NCBI GenBank assembly: GCA_019636655.1
Contig: JAHBXB010000006.1
Span: 1-64,000, forward strand
Direction: 5' to 3'
DNA length: 64,000 nucleotides
Source of the DNA: Phycisphaeraceae bacterium
GTDB taxonomy: Bacteria; Planctomycetota; Phycisphaerae; Phycisphaerales; UBA1924
Shown here: piece by piece, positions 38,011 through 47,221 of the stretch
Numbering within the stretch: position 1 is the stretch's first letter
How the letters are laid out: each line of letters begins with the position of its first letter
The notes under the pieces: generated by a model
The model's input: only the letters and a program-made list of their open reading frames with translations
The model's database searches: none
Told to the model about the DNA's origin: nothing
Translations under genes and position numbers: made by a program

Positions 38011-38058
38011 ATCCCGTCGGCCAGGGCATGTCGTGGGGCGGGGTGATGTGTCCGCGGG

Positions 38059-38064
38059 TAAGAT
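38059..38064 (+). promoter_or_regulatory. Candidate -10 element of a leaderless transcript
   Basis: TAAGAT lies 8 nt upstream of ATG 38073 and no Shine-Dalgarno is visible. Confidence 0.35.
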
Positions 38065-38072
38065 GAGTCCCC

Positions 38073-39134
38073 ATGCGTCTCCCCGCCGAGATCGTCGGAC
38101 GACTCCGCCGCCGCCTCGAGGGCGCCGCCGTCTGTGTCACCGGCGGCGCCGGATTCATCGGCGGCCACCTCCTGGATGCCCTCCTTTCGGTCGGCGCCAC
38201 GGTGACCGTCCTCGACGACCTCTCCAACTCGACCGCGGAGCACGTCGCCGAACTCATCGACCTCGACCCCGACCGCGTCCGCTTCGTCCACGGCTCGGTG
38301 CTCGACGATGAAGCCGTGGAGGAAGCCCTCGCCGGCGGCGCCGGGCGAACAGCCGCCGCCGTGGTGTTCCACCTCGCCGCGGTCGGGTCCGTGCAGAAGT
38401 CAATCGAGAACCCCCAGCGGGCCTGGAGCGTCAATGCTACGGGCACCGTGCGTGTCCTCGAGGCCGCTCGCCGCCTCGGTGTCCGGCGATTTGTGAACGC
38501 CGCCTCCAGCTCCGCGTACGGCGGCGTCGCCTCGGACGCCCCCGCCAACGAGCGGCCCCACGCCCGTACCGAGCACGAGTCCCCTTCGCCTCTCTCCCCG
38601 TACGCGGCCAGCAAGGTCGCCGCGGAGACCGCCGTGCAGGCGTGGTCGAGGTCGTTTGGTCTCTCCGGCGTCAGCCTTCGGTACTTTAATATCTTCGGGC
38701 CGCGCCAGCCCAGCGATTCCGGGTACGCCGCCGTCATCCCGGCGTTCGCCAGGCGGCTGCTCGCCGGCGAGCCGGTCAGCATCCAGGGCGACGGCGCCCA
38801 GTCCCGCGACTTCACTTATGTCGCCAACGCCGTCCTCGCCACACTCCTGGCCGGAGCCAGTGAGCGGGAGTTCCACGGCGAGGTCGTCAACATCGGCACC
38901 GCCACTCGCACCACCGTGCTCGAACTGGCGAGGAAGATGGCCGAGCTCTGCGGCGTGCCCCACCTCGAACCCCGCTTTGAGGCGGCGAGGACCGGCGACG
39001 TCCGCCATTCGCTGGCCGATGTCTCCCGCGCCCGAGACCTGCTCGGCTACGAGCCCGCGGTCGGGTTCGCCGAGGGTCTGGGCGAGACAGTCGCATGGTA
39101 CCGCTCCGTCTTTGCGGGTGCCTCCGACGCGTAG
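38073..39134 (+). CDS. NAD-dependent sugar epimerase/dehydratase
   Basis: This 353-residue extended SDR enzyme is probably a UDP-glucose 4-epimerase-like or related nucleotide-sugar epimerase. It shows the Rossmann motif GGAGFIG (about 24-30), the acidic residues DDLSN after beta-2 that bind NAD ribose, Ser in NAASSSAYGG, and the catalytic YxxxK as YAASK (about 177-181). RYFNIFGPRQ and the C-terminal substrate-domain motif GDGAQSRDFTYV follow. It would act in the cytoplasm in cell-envelope or exopolysaccharide sugar synthesis. It lies 62 bp after the glycosidase-like gene, but its own -10 element suggests separate transcription. Exact substrate cannot be read from sequence. Confidence 0.88.
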   Translation: MRLPAEIVGRLRRRLEGAAVCVTGGAGFIGGHLLDALLSVGATVTVLDDLSNSTAEHVAELIDLDPDRVRFVHGSVLDDEAVEEALAGGAGRTAAAVVFHLAAVGSVQKSIENPQRAWSVNATGTVRVLEAARRLGVRRFVNAASSSAYGGVASDAPANERPHARTEHESPSPLSPYAASKVAAETAVQAWSRSFGLSGVSLRYFNIFGPRQPSDSGYAAVIPAFARRLLAGEPVSIQGDGAQSRDFTYVANAVLATLLAGASEREFHGEVVNIGTATRTTVLELARKMAELCGVPHLEPRFEAARTGDVRHSLADVSRARDLLGYEPAVGFAEGLGETVAWYRSVFAGASDA

Positions 39135-39180
39135 CTTCTCCCGTCGTGCCCCCGCCGTATCCCCCCAGTATCATGGTCCC

Positions 39181-39387
39181 ATGCGCTGGACCCTCGACAC
39201 CATCGGCGGCCTCTATCAACTGTTGCGGCTTGCCGTGATGACCCGATTCGACTTCCGGGGTGACTACTGGACTTGGCGGCTCCAGACCGCCTTCGGGAAG
39301 GGGTATCCGGCCACGAGAGCCGAAACGATCAAGGCAGTACTCGACTACGCTCGCTGGGTCCACCGGATGCGGCGGGATTCGATCTAG
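39181..39387 (+). CDS. Small conserved protein, 68 residues
   Basis: This short protein (MRWTLDTIGGLYQLLRLAVM...) has an amphipathic or weakly membrane-associated N-terminal helix and a basic, aromatic-rich remainder (FRGDYWTWRLQTAFG). I judge it real because TATCAT lies 6 nt upstream in the leaderless arrangement, the GC bias of third positions is right, and it fits exactly between two genes. It overlaps a long false frame that begins inside the epimerase gene. Function unknown. Confidence 0.6.
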   Translation: MRWTLDTIGGLYQLLRLAVMTRFDFRGDYWTWRLQTAFGKGYPATRAETIKAVLDYARWVHRMRRDSI

Positions 39388-39406
39388 GTCCTCAGGAGTG
39401 TCACCA

Positions 39407-39733
39407 ATGGCCGGTGAAAACGGAAAAACCAGCGGATTCGGCATGTTTGTCGGCGGACTTGTCGTGGGGATTATCGTCGGCGGCCTCGCCGGTGCCTACC
39501 TCCCGACCGTGCTGTCGACCCCGACCACGCTCCCGGAGGCCAACCCCTCGACTGCTCGGGGCGCCGGCCACGACGCCGAACAGGCCCGGGCAAAGGCCGA
39601 GCAGGAGGCGAGACTCAAGGCACTTGAAGAAGAAGCGATGAAGAAACTTGAGGAGGCCAAGAAGGCCGATCCCACCGGCCACGAGACCCCGCCGGCCCCG
39701 CCCACCGGCTCGCCACCGCCCCCCAGGCCCTAG
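39407..39733 (+). CDS. Small membrane protein with coiled-coil tail
   Basis: This is a 108-residue protein with a Gly/Val-rich membrane helix (about 10-33), a charged helical region (about 55-90, AEQARAKAEQEARLKALEEEAMKKLEEAKK) that should form a coiled coil, and a Pro-rich C-terminus. CAGGAG lies about 10 nt before ATG 39407. It is followed within 5 bp by the uracil-DNA glycosylase gene and probably shares its transcript. Possibly a membrane-tethered scaffold; no family recognised. Confidence 0.7.
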   Translation: MAGENGKTSGFGMFVGGLVVGIIVGGLAGAYLPTVLSTPTTLPEANPSTARGAGHDAEQARAKAEQEARLKALEEEAMKKLEEAKKADPTGHETPPAPPTGSPPPPRP

Positions 39734-39737
39734 GCCC

Positions 39738-40619
39738 ATGCCTCCTCCAGCCCAGAGCGTCATCGAACCGAAACCGGGCGATCGCCTCGGTCTCTTGGTG
39801 CGCCAGCACGCCGAAACCGCGCGCCTGATGGGCGTCGACTTTGTGCCCGCCTACCGCCGGTCCCCCGCGGCAGTCGCCGCGACACCCGCCGTGGCGCCCG
39901 AGCCGGCCACGGTCCAGCCCGCCGCCGCTCCCCAGGCTCCGGTACCCGCCACGTCGCCGCCGCCCGTTGCGACAGCCACAACCGCGGCGTCCCGCCGCGA
40001 CCGCGCCGACAACCAGCGCCGCCTTGACGAGCTGCGCGAGCGTTACGAGCGCGAAGCGCCGCATAAGCAGTTTGTGACCGCATTTACAAAGATCGTCTTC
40101 GGGGAAGGCGACGCCGCCGCCCGTCTCATGTTCATCGGCGAGGCCCCCGGCGCGGAAGAGGACAAAACCGGCCGGCCCTTCGTCGGCCGGGCTGGCCAGT
40201 TGCTCGACAAGATGATCGAGGCCATGGGCCTTCGCCGCGAGGATGTCTACATCGCCAACGTGCTCAAGACCCGCCCCCCGAACAACGCCACGCCCACCAC
40301 CGAGGAGTGCGCCAAGTGCGCGCCGTTCCTCTTCCAGCAGGTCGAGATCATCCGCCCGGAGGTCATCGTGACCCTCGGACTCCCGGCGACACGGACCGTG
40401 CTGAACTCCGATGAGACGATGAGCCGGCTTCGTGGCCGGTGGGGGGCATTCCGGCTCAGCCGATCCGGCTTGCCCGGGCTTGATCCCGCGGCAGCCATCC
40501 CGGTCATGCCCACGTACCACCCGGCGTTCCTGCTCCGGTCCTACACCCGGGAAAACCGCGAAAAAGTCTGGTCCGATCTGCAGCAGGCCCGGGATCGGCT
40601 CGGCCAGAATCCCAACTAG
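39738..40619 (+). CDS. Family 4-like uracil-DNA glycosylase lacking most Fe-S cysteines
   Basis: This is a 293-residue DNA repair enzyme that removes uracil from DNA. A Pro/Ala-rich tail (about 40-85) precedes the catalytic domain. Motif 1 [17 protein letters not shown] spans about 134-150, [13 protein letters not shown] about 174-186, and the C-terminal His motif YHPAFLLR about 260-267. Family 4 enzymes normally hold a [4Fe-4S] cluster with four Cys. Here the N-terminal CxxC is absent (region [13 protein letters not shown]), the Cys of KCRPP is Thr (KTRPP), and only C194 (with an extra C191) remains. The cluster is therefore probably lost. It follows the coiled-coil gene by 4 bp. Confidence 0.88.
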   Translation: MPPPAQSVIEPKPGDRLGLLVRQHAETARLMGVDFVPAYRRSPAAVAATPAVAPEPATVQPAAAPQAPVPATSPPPVATATTAASRRDRADNQRRLDELRERYEREAPHKQFVTAFTKIVFGEGDAAARLMFIGEAPGAEEDKTGRPFVGRAGQLLDKMIEAMGLRREDVYIANVLKTRPPNNATPTTEECAKCAPFLFQQVEIIRPEVIVTLGLPATRTVLNSDETMSRLRGRWGAFRLSRSGLPGLDPAAAIPVMPTYHPAFLLRSYTRENREKVWSDLQQARDRLGQNPN

Positions 40620-40801
40620 GGGAGGCAACCCCCCTCCCAGGCGTCCCAGAGAAAATCTGGGAAGACTCGGAACCTTCGGACAGCCGCCGGAGAATAACTC
40701 CATGACCGCGGGCGACCCCTTGCCCAGGTTTCCATCCAGACCCCCACGAGACCCGGCGCCTGGCTTCGTGCTTGGCGCTGGGTTTGTTTTTGGACCCTGA
40801 T

Positions 40802-41263
40802 CTAGTGCTTGGCCGGCGCCTCGCCACCATCGGCGCGGCCAAAGTTCAGCACCGTGTCAGGCGGAAGCCGGCGCACCCGAGTCGCCTCAAATCGAGTCCG
40901 CGGCGTGTAGGTGACCACAAACGTCACCTCCACGACGTCACCCACCGCGACGTCAGCGACCGACACCCCCGACCCAAGCGGGAACGGCATGACCATCGAC
41001 GACATCCCGAGTTTCCCCGTCCGCCCGACAAACTCGGGGATCGCCTCGTGGTGCACCTCGAACTCGCTGTCCGCGACGCCCGCGACCGGGAGCGACTCCA
41101 CTCGTCCGCGGACCACATAGGTCCGGGCATCCGAGGCGTCCTTGGCAGCCGGCGCTGGAGCCGGCTGCTTCTCGCAGCCCGACAGCATCCCCCCGGCAAG
41201 CAGCAGGCACGTACACAACCGTCCCACGGCCCGCCCGAGGAACTGGCTTCGATTCTCACTCAT
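40802..41263 (-). CDS. Lipoprotein with CusF-like copper-binding domain
   Basis: This is a 153-residue protein. The lipoprotein signal has lipobox LSGC (Cys about 30). A small beta-barrel domain of the CusF-like type (PF11604) follows: RGRVESLP, VHHEAIPEFVG, then GMSSMVMPF with Met residues suited to bind Cu(I), and VAVGDVVEVTFVV. In this family the protein binds periplasmic copper or acts with SCO-type assembly factors. It lies alone, convergent with the glycosylase gene; the 182 bp between them hold a GC hairpin (around 40621-40640) and no convincing gene. A cysteine is absent from the binding site, so Met/His ligation is likely. Confidence 0.75.
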   Translation of the reverse strand: MSENRSQFLGRAVGRLCTCLLLAGGMLSGCEKQPAPAPAAKDASDARTYVVRGRVESLPVAGVADSEFEVHHEAIPEFVGRTGKLGMSSMVMPFPLGSGVSVADVAVGDVVEVTFVVTYTPRTRFEATRVRRLPPDTVLNFGRADGGEAPAKH

Positions 41264-41297
41264 GATGTACCCCCGAAACGAACGCGCCGCGTATCCG

Positions 41298-41612
41298 TCA
41301 GGCCGGCTGGACTTCCATGTAGTCCTTGACCGCCGCGAAATCGGAGGCGAGATCGGGCGTGTAGGTCATCGTCCACTGGGCGCCCTTGGTCACCCGGGCA
41401 ATCTTGCCGCAGGTAGCCCGCTTGACCCAGTCGCGATTGCCGCGGTTGTAGATCACCATGTCCTGCCGGCGCGTCCGCTGCGCCTTGCGCAGGCCGCGAG
41501 AGATCGCCGGGTCCTTCCGCATGAGCCGCAGCAGCGTCTGCTCGCGGTCGACGACGCGCGGAGCCTTGGTGATCGTGCAGCGGATGGACTGGCCGGTCTT
41601 GAGTTGGGTCAT
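41298..41612 (-). CDS. Small basic conserved protein, 104 residues
   Basis: This is a soluble, strongly basic protein (RLMRKDPAISRGLRKAQRTRRQDMVIYNRGNRDWVKRATCGKIARV) with a C-terminal beta/alpha segment. GAGG precedes ATG 41612 on the minus strand. The charge and size suggest binding to nucleic acid or the ribosome, but I recognise no named family. It is divergent from the AmmeMemoRadiSam B-like gene and follows no clear operon; the lipoprotein gene lies 34 bp downstream and may be co-transcribed. Confidence 0.7.
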   Translation of the reverse strand: MTQLKTGQSIRCTITKAPRVVDREQTLLRLMRKDPAISRGLRKAQRTRRQDMVIYNRGNRDWVKRATCGKIARVTKGAQWTMTYTPDLASDFAAVKDYMEVQPA

Positions 41613-41754
41613 GGCAGAACCTCAGAATCGCAAAGGGCCGAAGGATAGGCGGGCGGTTTCACTCGGAACAGTCTCGGCGGTTGATGGCGCCCCGTCGCCG
41701 CCCGAATCCGCCCGGATTGTGCGTCGCCGCGGCGTCGGTGCCCCGCGCCCACCC

Positions 41755-41760
41755 TACCAT
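41755..41760 (+). promoter_or_regulatory. Candidate -10 element of a leaderless transcript
   Basis: TACCAT lies 8 nt upstream of ATG 41769 with no Shine-Dalgarno. Confidence 0.35.
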
Positions 41761-41768
41761 CGCGAACC

Positions 41769-43157
41769 ATGAGCGAAACTGCACCCAACGGCGGCCAAGG
41801 TGCCCAGCCGGTGTTCAACCCTTCCGCACCCCATCAGAACCAGCCCAAACTGCGGGCGGTCCGGGCTTTCGGTGTTCAGGCCGAGGAGCAGGGGACCGGC
41901 CGGAAGATCCCGATGATGGGCGTTTCAGACGCCAGACAGATCTCGGACAAAGTTGTCTTTACGACCCCCGGCGCCCAACTCATCCTTCCCAAAATGGATG
42001 GGGCGCACACCCTTGATCAGATTGTTGCTGAGGTTGGCCAGGGCCTGACCCGACCCATTGTGGAGCAACTGGTCGCCCAGTTGGACGATGCCGGGCTGCT
42101 CGACGGCCCCGTCTTTGAGGGGATGCTCAAGACGATGCGGGAGGAGTACGACGGCCTCTCCGTGCTTCCCCCAGCAACAACCGCCGCGTTCGCGGATGCG
42201 CTGGTGATGCAGAGCGTCGGGAAGGACGCAACCGAGGCCGACAAGACAGAGCAAGGGCCCCGGCTGCTCCGGCAGGCCCTTGATCAGTTCATCGCGACGG
42301 CCCTCAAGGACGCCGCGAATCCCAGCTTTGAGTCGCTGCCGAAGGCGATTGTGGCGCCCCACCTTGATTACCCGCGAGGCTGGTTCAACTACGGGGCGGT
42401 CTACGGACGGCTCCGGGTGGTCGACCGCCCCGACCGGGTCGTGATCCTCGGCACCAACCACTTTGGCCTGAGCACGGGGGTGACGGCCTGCGACAAGGGC
42501 TTCTCGACGCCCCTCGGGACCTGCGAACTCGATGAACCGCTGCTGAAGGCCCTGGTCTCTCGACTCGGCGACGGCCTCCTGGCCAACCGTTACGACCATG
42601 AACGCGAGCATTCGATCGAGTTGCATGTGCCGTGGATCCAGCATGTCTTTGGCGGTGGCGGGCCCGGTGGAGAGGGAGGGGCTGGGGAATATCCCACGGT
42701 GCTGGGGGTGCTGGTCCACGATCCGGCTGTTAACAATGGTGAGTCCTACGACGGGAATGGAATCGCCGTGCAGCCATTCGCAGAGGCCCTGCGGGCGGCG
42801 ATCGCGGAACTCCCAGGGAAAACCCTCATCGTCTCGTCGGCCGACCTGAGCCACGTTGGCCCTGGTTTCGGGGACCAGGTCGCACTGGCCGGCGAGGCCA
42901 AGGAGGCCGTCGACTTCCGCAACAAGGTCGTGGCGCACGACCGCGAGATGCTCGACCTGGTTGTCAAGAAGAAGCCCGGTGACCTCATCTCCGCCATGGC
43001 GTGGCAGCAGAATCCCACCCGATGGTGCTCCACGGGGAACCTCGTCGCCACTCTCCTGACGGTCGCGCCGGAACGCGTGGACCTGCTGAACTACGGCGGG
43101 GCCATGGACCAGCAGGGGATGCAGATGGTGACCAGCGCCGCGATTGCAATGTACTAG
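41769..43157 (+). CDS. amrB: AmmeMemoRadiSam system protein B (MEMO1 family) with N-terminal wing domain
   Basis: This is a 462-residue protein. The N-terminal part (about 35-120) contains ISDKVVFTTPGAQLILPKMDGAHTLDQIV, which resembles a PqqD/winged-helix-like module. The MEMO domain (about 190-462) shows APHLDYPRGWFNYG, VILGTNHFG, HEREHSIELHVPWIQHVFG and IVSSADLSHVGPGFG, with the His and Asp residues of the dioxygenase-like metal site. MEMO-type proteins usually sit with an AMMECR1 and a radical SAM protein, but neither is adjacent here. A Gly-rich stretch (FGGGGPGGEGGAGEYP) interrupts the conserved region where the DNA has a G-rich insertion. Biochemical role of the family is unresolved. 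Confidence 0.85.
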   Translation: MSETAPNGGQGAQPVFNPSAPHQNQPKLRAVRAFGVQAEEQGTGRKIPMMGVSDARQISDKVVFTTPGAQLILPKMDGAHTLDQIVAEVGQGLTRPIVEQLVAQLDDAGLLDGPVFEGMLKTMREEYDGLSVLPPATTAAFADALVMQSVGKDATEADKTEQGPRLLRQALDQFIATALKDAANPSFESLPKAIVAPHLDYPRGWFNYGAVYGRLRVVDRPDRVVILGTNHFGLSTGVTACDKGFSTPLGTCELDEPLLKALVSRLGDGLLANRYDHEREHSIELHVPWIQHVFGGGGPGGEGGAGEYPTVLGVLVHDPAVNNGESYDGNGIAVQPFAEALRAAIAELPGKTLIVSSADLSHVGPGFGDQVALAGEAKEAVDFRNKVVAHDREMLDLVVKKKPGDLISAMAWQQNPTRWCSTGNLVATLLTVAPERVDLLNYGGAMDQQGMQMVTSAAIAMY

Positions 43158-43181
43158 CTGCCGCGGCCGAGGAGGTTTGCG

Positions 43182-43490
43182 ATGACCTTCGCGGAGGTGG
43201 CCACGCTTGCCATGGTGCCCCTCGGCGCCGCCGTCGCGCTCGGGGGGAGTTGGGTGTTGTGGAAGAAGAGACTGGGCCCCCGGGGTGCGGCGTGCTCCGA
43301 GCCGACCCGCCTGAGCCTCGGTGTCGTGGGCCTGTTGCTTGGATACCAGTTGGTCGTCTGGGGGCTGGCGCCATTCGTCACCACGCCGGTCGCGATCCCC
43401 GTGGAGTACTGGGGTTGGGTGGTCGGAATCGCGCTCGTGTGGGTCACGGGCTCGCTCTGGCTTGAGGCGGTTGACCGGCGGCGGGGTTGA
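43182..43490 (+). CDS. Small membrane protein
   Basis: This is a 102-residue protein with three predicted helices (about 5-25, 44-64, 73-92). GAGGAGG precedes ATG 43182. It begins 24 bp after the MEMO gene and is probably co-transcribed. No family recognised. The following 282 bp up to the pilM gene contain no convincing gene. Confidence 0.7.
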   Translation: MTFAEVATLAMVPLGAAVALGGSWVLWKKRLGPRGAACSEPTRLSLGVVGLLLGYQLVVWGLAPFVTTPVAIPVEYWGWVVGIALVWVTGSLWLEAVDRRRG

Positions 43491-43772
43491 CGCGGCGGCC
43501 TCGGGATGGTCGAATGCGGCCCCTGCCGACCGCCGGCGGGCCGTCACCGGTGTGTCACGGCCGCTCGCGGCGGCGAAACCCGGCCCCCGGCGGGCACGTA
43601 TCAAGCCTGTGTGCACGGGCCTAGCGTGTGGTGCGGGGAACCGGGGGCGGGGTTCACGCGGCCGGCCAAGCCTTCGGTGGCAAGCGGGTGACGCCGGTGG
43701 CGCGTGCGTGGCTTCGGAGGGATTGCGGGGCGGGGATGGGAACGGGCGGTGGAGGGGTTGAGGGCCCGACCG

Positions 43773-45833
43773 ATGGCGGCATCAAACGTCTGCTGGGGTA
43801 TTGAACTCGGCGCGGGCGCGCTCAAGGCGCTCAAGCTGTTGCGCGTGGGCGACGGGGTGGAGGTCCAGGAGTGGGTGGAGATCCCGCACAAACGGGTGCT
43901 CTCGGCGCCGGACCTGGATGTGACCGAGGCCAACCGGCTCGCGATCAGCACGCTGACGAGCCAGCACGACCTGACCGGGGCCACGATCGCCGTAAGCGTG
44001 CCCGGCCACTCCGCGTTCGCCCGGTTCGCCAAGCTCCCGCCGGTCGATCCGAAGAAGATCAAGGACATCGTCAAGTTCGAGGCGATGCAGCAGATCCCCT
44101 TCCCGCTCGAAGAAGTCGAGTGGGACTACCAGACGTTCGTCAGCAAGGACTCCCCCGACGTCGAGGTGGGCATCTTCGCGATGACACGCGAGCGCGTGAT
44201 GGAGCGGCTGAGCCTCTGGGCCGAGGCGGGGATCACCCCCGACATCGTGACGCTCAGCCCTGTCGCCGTGTACAACGCGGTCGCCTTCGACCAGGCCTTC
44301 AGCGAGAAGACCCCGGGCACCGTCATCCTCGACGTGGGCACGACCAGCACCGACCTGATCGTCGCCGAGCCGGGCCGCATGTGGATCCGCACGTTCCCGA
44401 TCGGCGGCCACCAGTTCACCGAGGCGCTCGTGAGCGCCTTCAAACTCAGCTACCTCAAGGCCGAGAAACTCAAGCGAGAGGCCGAGGCGAGCAAACACGC
44501 CCGGCACGTGTTCCAGGCCATGCGGCCGGTCTTCGGCGACCTCGCCCAGGACGTGCAGCGATCGATCGGCTACTACCAATCGCTCCAGAAGGATGCCAAC
44601 CTCACTCGCCTGATCGGCCTGGGAAGCACCTTCAGCCTACCCGGCCTGCGGAAGTACCTCAGCCAGCAGCTCCAGATGGAAGTCGTCCGCCTGGAGAACT
44701 TCTCCAGGTTGAAACTCGACGATGCCCGCGATATCGAGCTCCAGGCCGCCGCGAGCCGCATGTCGACCTGCTACGGCCTCGCCCTGCAGGGCCTGGGTCT
44801 GCAGACGTGCACGGCCAACCTCATGCCTGTGAAGGTCATTCGGGACGCGATGTGGAAGCGAAAGGTCAAGTGGTTCGGCCTCGCCGCGGGCCTCGCGGTG
44901 GTGGGCGGCGTCGCGTCGTTCGCCCGCTACTTCATGGACAAGCCGCAGGTCGACAACGCGGGCCGCTCGCAGCAGGTCGAGCAGGTCAAGAACGAGATCC
45001 GCGTGCTGAACGCCAAGTGGCAGGAGGCCACCAAGGACGCCAAGGACGATTTCCGCGCCGCCAACGCGGCCAACCTCCTCTCGCGGCGAGAGGTCTACGC
45101 CTACCTGCTTGATGACTTCGGGCAGATCATGGTCGACGCTCAGAAGAAGGCGATCGAGGGCGGCGCGAAGGAAGGATCCTCGCAGGCAGTCGGGTTCATC
45201 TTCCGCAGGTGGGACACCAACTACGGCGCCGGCCCGGGCGGCGGCGGGGGCATGGATTCGCCGATGGACGAGCGCAGCGGCCGCCGCGGCGGTCGCACGG
45301 CTGCGCCGCCTGCGTTCGATCAGCCGGCCGCGGCCCCTTCGCCGCGCATCGGCGTGACGCTCGAGGTCGAGACGACCCAGCCCAACCCGGACCGGTTTGT
45401 GCGCACGACCGTGGTGCAGTGGCTCGCCGATCACGCAGACGGCGCCGCGCGGGCGGGGGTGCCCTACACCTACGACGTCGGTTCCATCCTCATGACCAAC
45501 AAGGGCCAGCGGCAGATCGCCGAGGCCGAGAAGCCCGCGGACGAGGGCGGCACACCCCAGCCTCAGCCGATGGGCGAGCGGCCCCCGGCGGGCCGGATCG
45601 GCGGCAAGGGCGCCGGTGGCGGCCAGCCGATAGGAGATGGCGTCGCGCCGTCGCGCCCCGGCGGTTCGGGCACAGTCGGCTCCGCCAACCTGGCCGGCGT
45701 TGCGCCGCTCCCCAAGGCCCCGCCGATCGCCGAGCCGGGCTCCACTGTCACCACGTATCAGGTCTACGTCGAGGCCATCCCGCGTGACCCCAACGCCGCG
45801 AAGACCGAGGCAAAGACGGAGGCCAACCCATGA
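43773..45833 (+). CDS. pilM: PilM-like type IV pilus assembly protein with C-terminal membrane extension
   Basis: This is a 686-residue protein. The first ~350 residues are a PilM/FtsA-type actin-like ATPase, with WGIELGAGALKALKL (phosphate 1), AISVPGHSAFARFAKLPPV, the VKFEAMQQIPFPLEEVEWDYQ signature of PilM and VILDVGTTSTDLIV (phosphate 2). A membrane helix (about 365-385) and a long, partly coiled-coil and Gly/Pro-rich C-terminal region follow, which may take the place of PilN. In pilus systems PilM sits on the cytoplasmic face and links the ATPase to PilN/PilO. ATG 43773 is selected by homology to PilM starts. The stop overlaps the next start (ATGA). Confidence 0.88.
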   Translation: MAASNVCWGIELGAGALKALKLLRVGDGVEVQEWVEIPHKRVLSAPDLDVTEANRLAISTLTSQHDLTGATIAVSVPGHSAFARFAKLPPVDPKKIKDIVKFEAMQQIPFPLEEVEWDYQTFVSKDSPDVEVGIFAMTRERVMERLSLWAEAGITPDIVTLSPVAVYNAVAFDQAFSEKTPGTVILDVGTTSTDLIVAEPGRMWIRTFPIGGHQFTEALVSAFKLSYLKAEKLKREAEASKHARHVFQAMRPVFGDLAQDVQRSIGYYQSLQKDANLTRLIGLGSTFSLPGLRKYLSQQLQMEVVRLENFSRLKLDDARDIELQAAASRMSTCYGLALQGLGLQTCTANLMPVKVIRDAMWKRKVKWFGLAAGLAVVGGVASFARYFMDKPQVDNAGRSQQVEQVKNEIRVLNAKWQEATKDAKDDFRAANAANLLSRREVYAYLLDDFGQIMVDAQKKAIEGGAKEGSSQAVGFIFRRWDTNYGAGPGGGGGMDSPMDERSGRRGGRTAAPPAFDQPAAAPSPRIGVTLEVETTQPNPDRFVRTTVVQWLADHADGAARAGVPYTYDVGSILMTNKGQRQIAEAEKPADEGGTPQPQPMGERPPAGRIGGKGAGGGQPIGDGVAPSRPGGSGTVGSANLAGVAPLPKAPPIAEPGSTVTTYQVYVEAIPRDPNAAKTEAKTEANP

Positions 45834-47221
45834 ACTCGTTCGTCGCCTGGCTCAAGACCAACTGGGTGATCGCGGTGCTCGCGGTCGTCGCCCTGGCGGT
45901 GCTCCCCGCGAGCATCTTCGTCTCCTCCGGCATGGACGCCACGCTGCGCGAGACCATGCAGAAAAAGGTGAGCGACGACTTCAACGCCGTCAGCAAGGAC
46001 AAGCTCGAGTACGCGGTCAAGTCCCCTGTAGTGCCCGGCGAGAGCCTCATCAAGCACTCCGATGCGCCCAACGAGAAGCTGATCCAGTACTTCGCCGAGG
46101 CGCGAACGAGAACGTCGGCCGAGGCCGCCGAGGTCTGGTCGACCGCTGTCGAGTTCAACAAGAAGAACCACAGCGTCCTGATCGAGGGCGTCTTCCCGGC
46201 GCCGTCGGAACTCGACAAGCAGTCCAAGCCCGTCGAGTTCGCCAAGACGCTGGTGCGGACGATCGCCCCCGCGCTGCTCAAGGCCATCGATGCGGGCATG
46301 CCCCCCGACGGCGAGCGGCTCGCGGCGAGACTTAAGGATCAATACGATCGCCTGCACAATGCCCAGCTCGCCACGGCCGGCGGCCAGGAACTCAGCGAGC
46401 AGGCGAACAAGAAGATCGTCGACGAACTCGTTCAGCTCCGGCTTGGCGAATATCGCCGGCGGGCCTCCGAGATCCGCGTCTACGCCGACGCGGCCGTCTT
46501 CACCGACTTGCCCGCCACCGCCCCGACTTCCGCCCCGTCGCTCCGGCAGGCTTGGGAGTGGCAGGAGCAGATCTGGGCCCTCGAGGACCTCGTCGCGGCG
46601 ATCGCCTCTGTCAACGACTCGGGGCGCGGGGCCACATCGGGCGTGCCCGGTTCCGTCATCAAGCGCATCATCAAGGCCACGGTCGGCCCTGTGGTCTCCG
46701 CCCAGGGCGGCGGCGATCCATCATTCCCCGGGGCCAGCGCCGCGCCGAAGTCCGACGGCATCACCAGCCTTCTCGTCCCCGATTTCGGCCAGTCGATCAC
46801 CGGCCGGACCTCCGGCGTGGGTTCGGGCAACATGCTCTACGACGTGCGGTTCATCACGCTCAACGTTGTGACCTCGACGCGGCGCCTGCCGCAGTTCATC
46901 GATGCGCTGGCACAGACCAACTTCGCCGCCGTTGTCGGCTGCGAACTTAGAAGCGTCGATACCCACGCGGACCTCGAGCAGGGCTTCTACTACGGCGATG
47001 AGCATGTCGTCGAGGCCTCGCTCAAGATCGAGACCGTCTGGTTCCGCGACTGGACAACCGTGAACATGCCCGAGGAGATCCGCGTCGAGCGCACCGGCGT
47101 TTCCGCGGCCGACGCCACGATCTCGGCGCCGGTCGCTCCCCCGCCTCGGGCCGCGCCGCCCCCGCCCGATGAGGGCGGCGGCAAACGGGGCGGCCGGCGG
47201 GCTATCGACCTGCCGGACTGA
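45830..47221 (+). CDS. Inner-membrane protein of the pilM operon (PilO-like position)
   Basis: This is a 463-residue protein with a short cytoplasmic tail, one membrane helix (about 12-32) and a large extracytoplasmic region of helical and mixed alpha/beta segments. The segment LYDVRFITLNVVTSTRRLPQFIDALAQTNF resembles the ferredoxin-like fold used by PilO/GspM. The C-terminus is Pro/Gly-rich. It is translationally coupled to pilM. Sequence similarity to PilO is not clear, so the role is inferred from topology and operon position. Confidence 0.65.
   Translation: MNSFVAWLKTNWVIAVLAVVALAVLPASIFVSSGMDATLRETMQKKVSDDFNAVSKDKLEYAVKSPVVPGESLIKHSDAPNEKLIQYFAEARTRTSAEAAEVWSTAVEFNKKNHSVLIEGVFPAPSELDKQSKPVEFAKTLVRTIAPALLKAIDAGMPPDGERLAARLKDQYDRLHNAQLATAGGQELSEQANKKIVDELVQLRLGEYRRRASEIRVYADAAVFTDLPATAPTSAPSLRQAWEWQEQIWALEDLVAAIASVNDSGRGATSGVPGSVIKRIIKATVGPVVSAQGGGDPSFPGASAAPKSDGITSLLVPDFGQSITGRTSGVGSGNMLYDVRFITLNVVTSTRRLPQFIDALAQTNFAAVVGCELRSVDTHADLEQGFYYGDEHVVEASLKIETVWFRDWTTVNMPEEIRVERTGVSAADATISAPVAPPPRAAPPPPDEGGGKRGGRRAIDLPD

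Noticed and set aside
40702-40800. 32-codon frame after the uracil-DNA glycosylase gene
   Set aside because: Pro/Gly-rich text with no recognisable feature; a GGAG upstream is not enough support.
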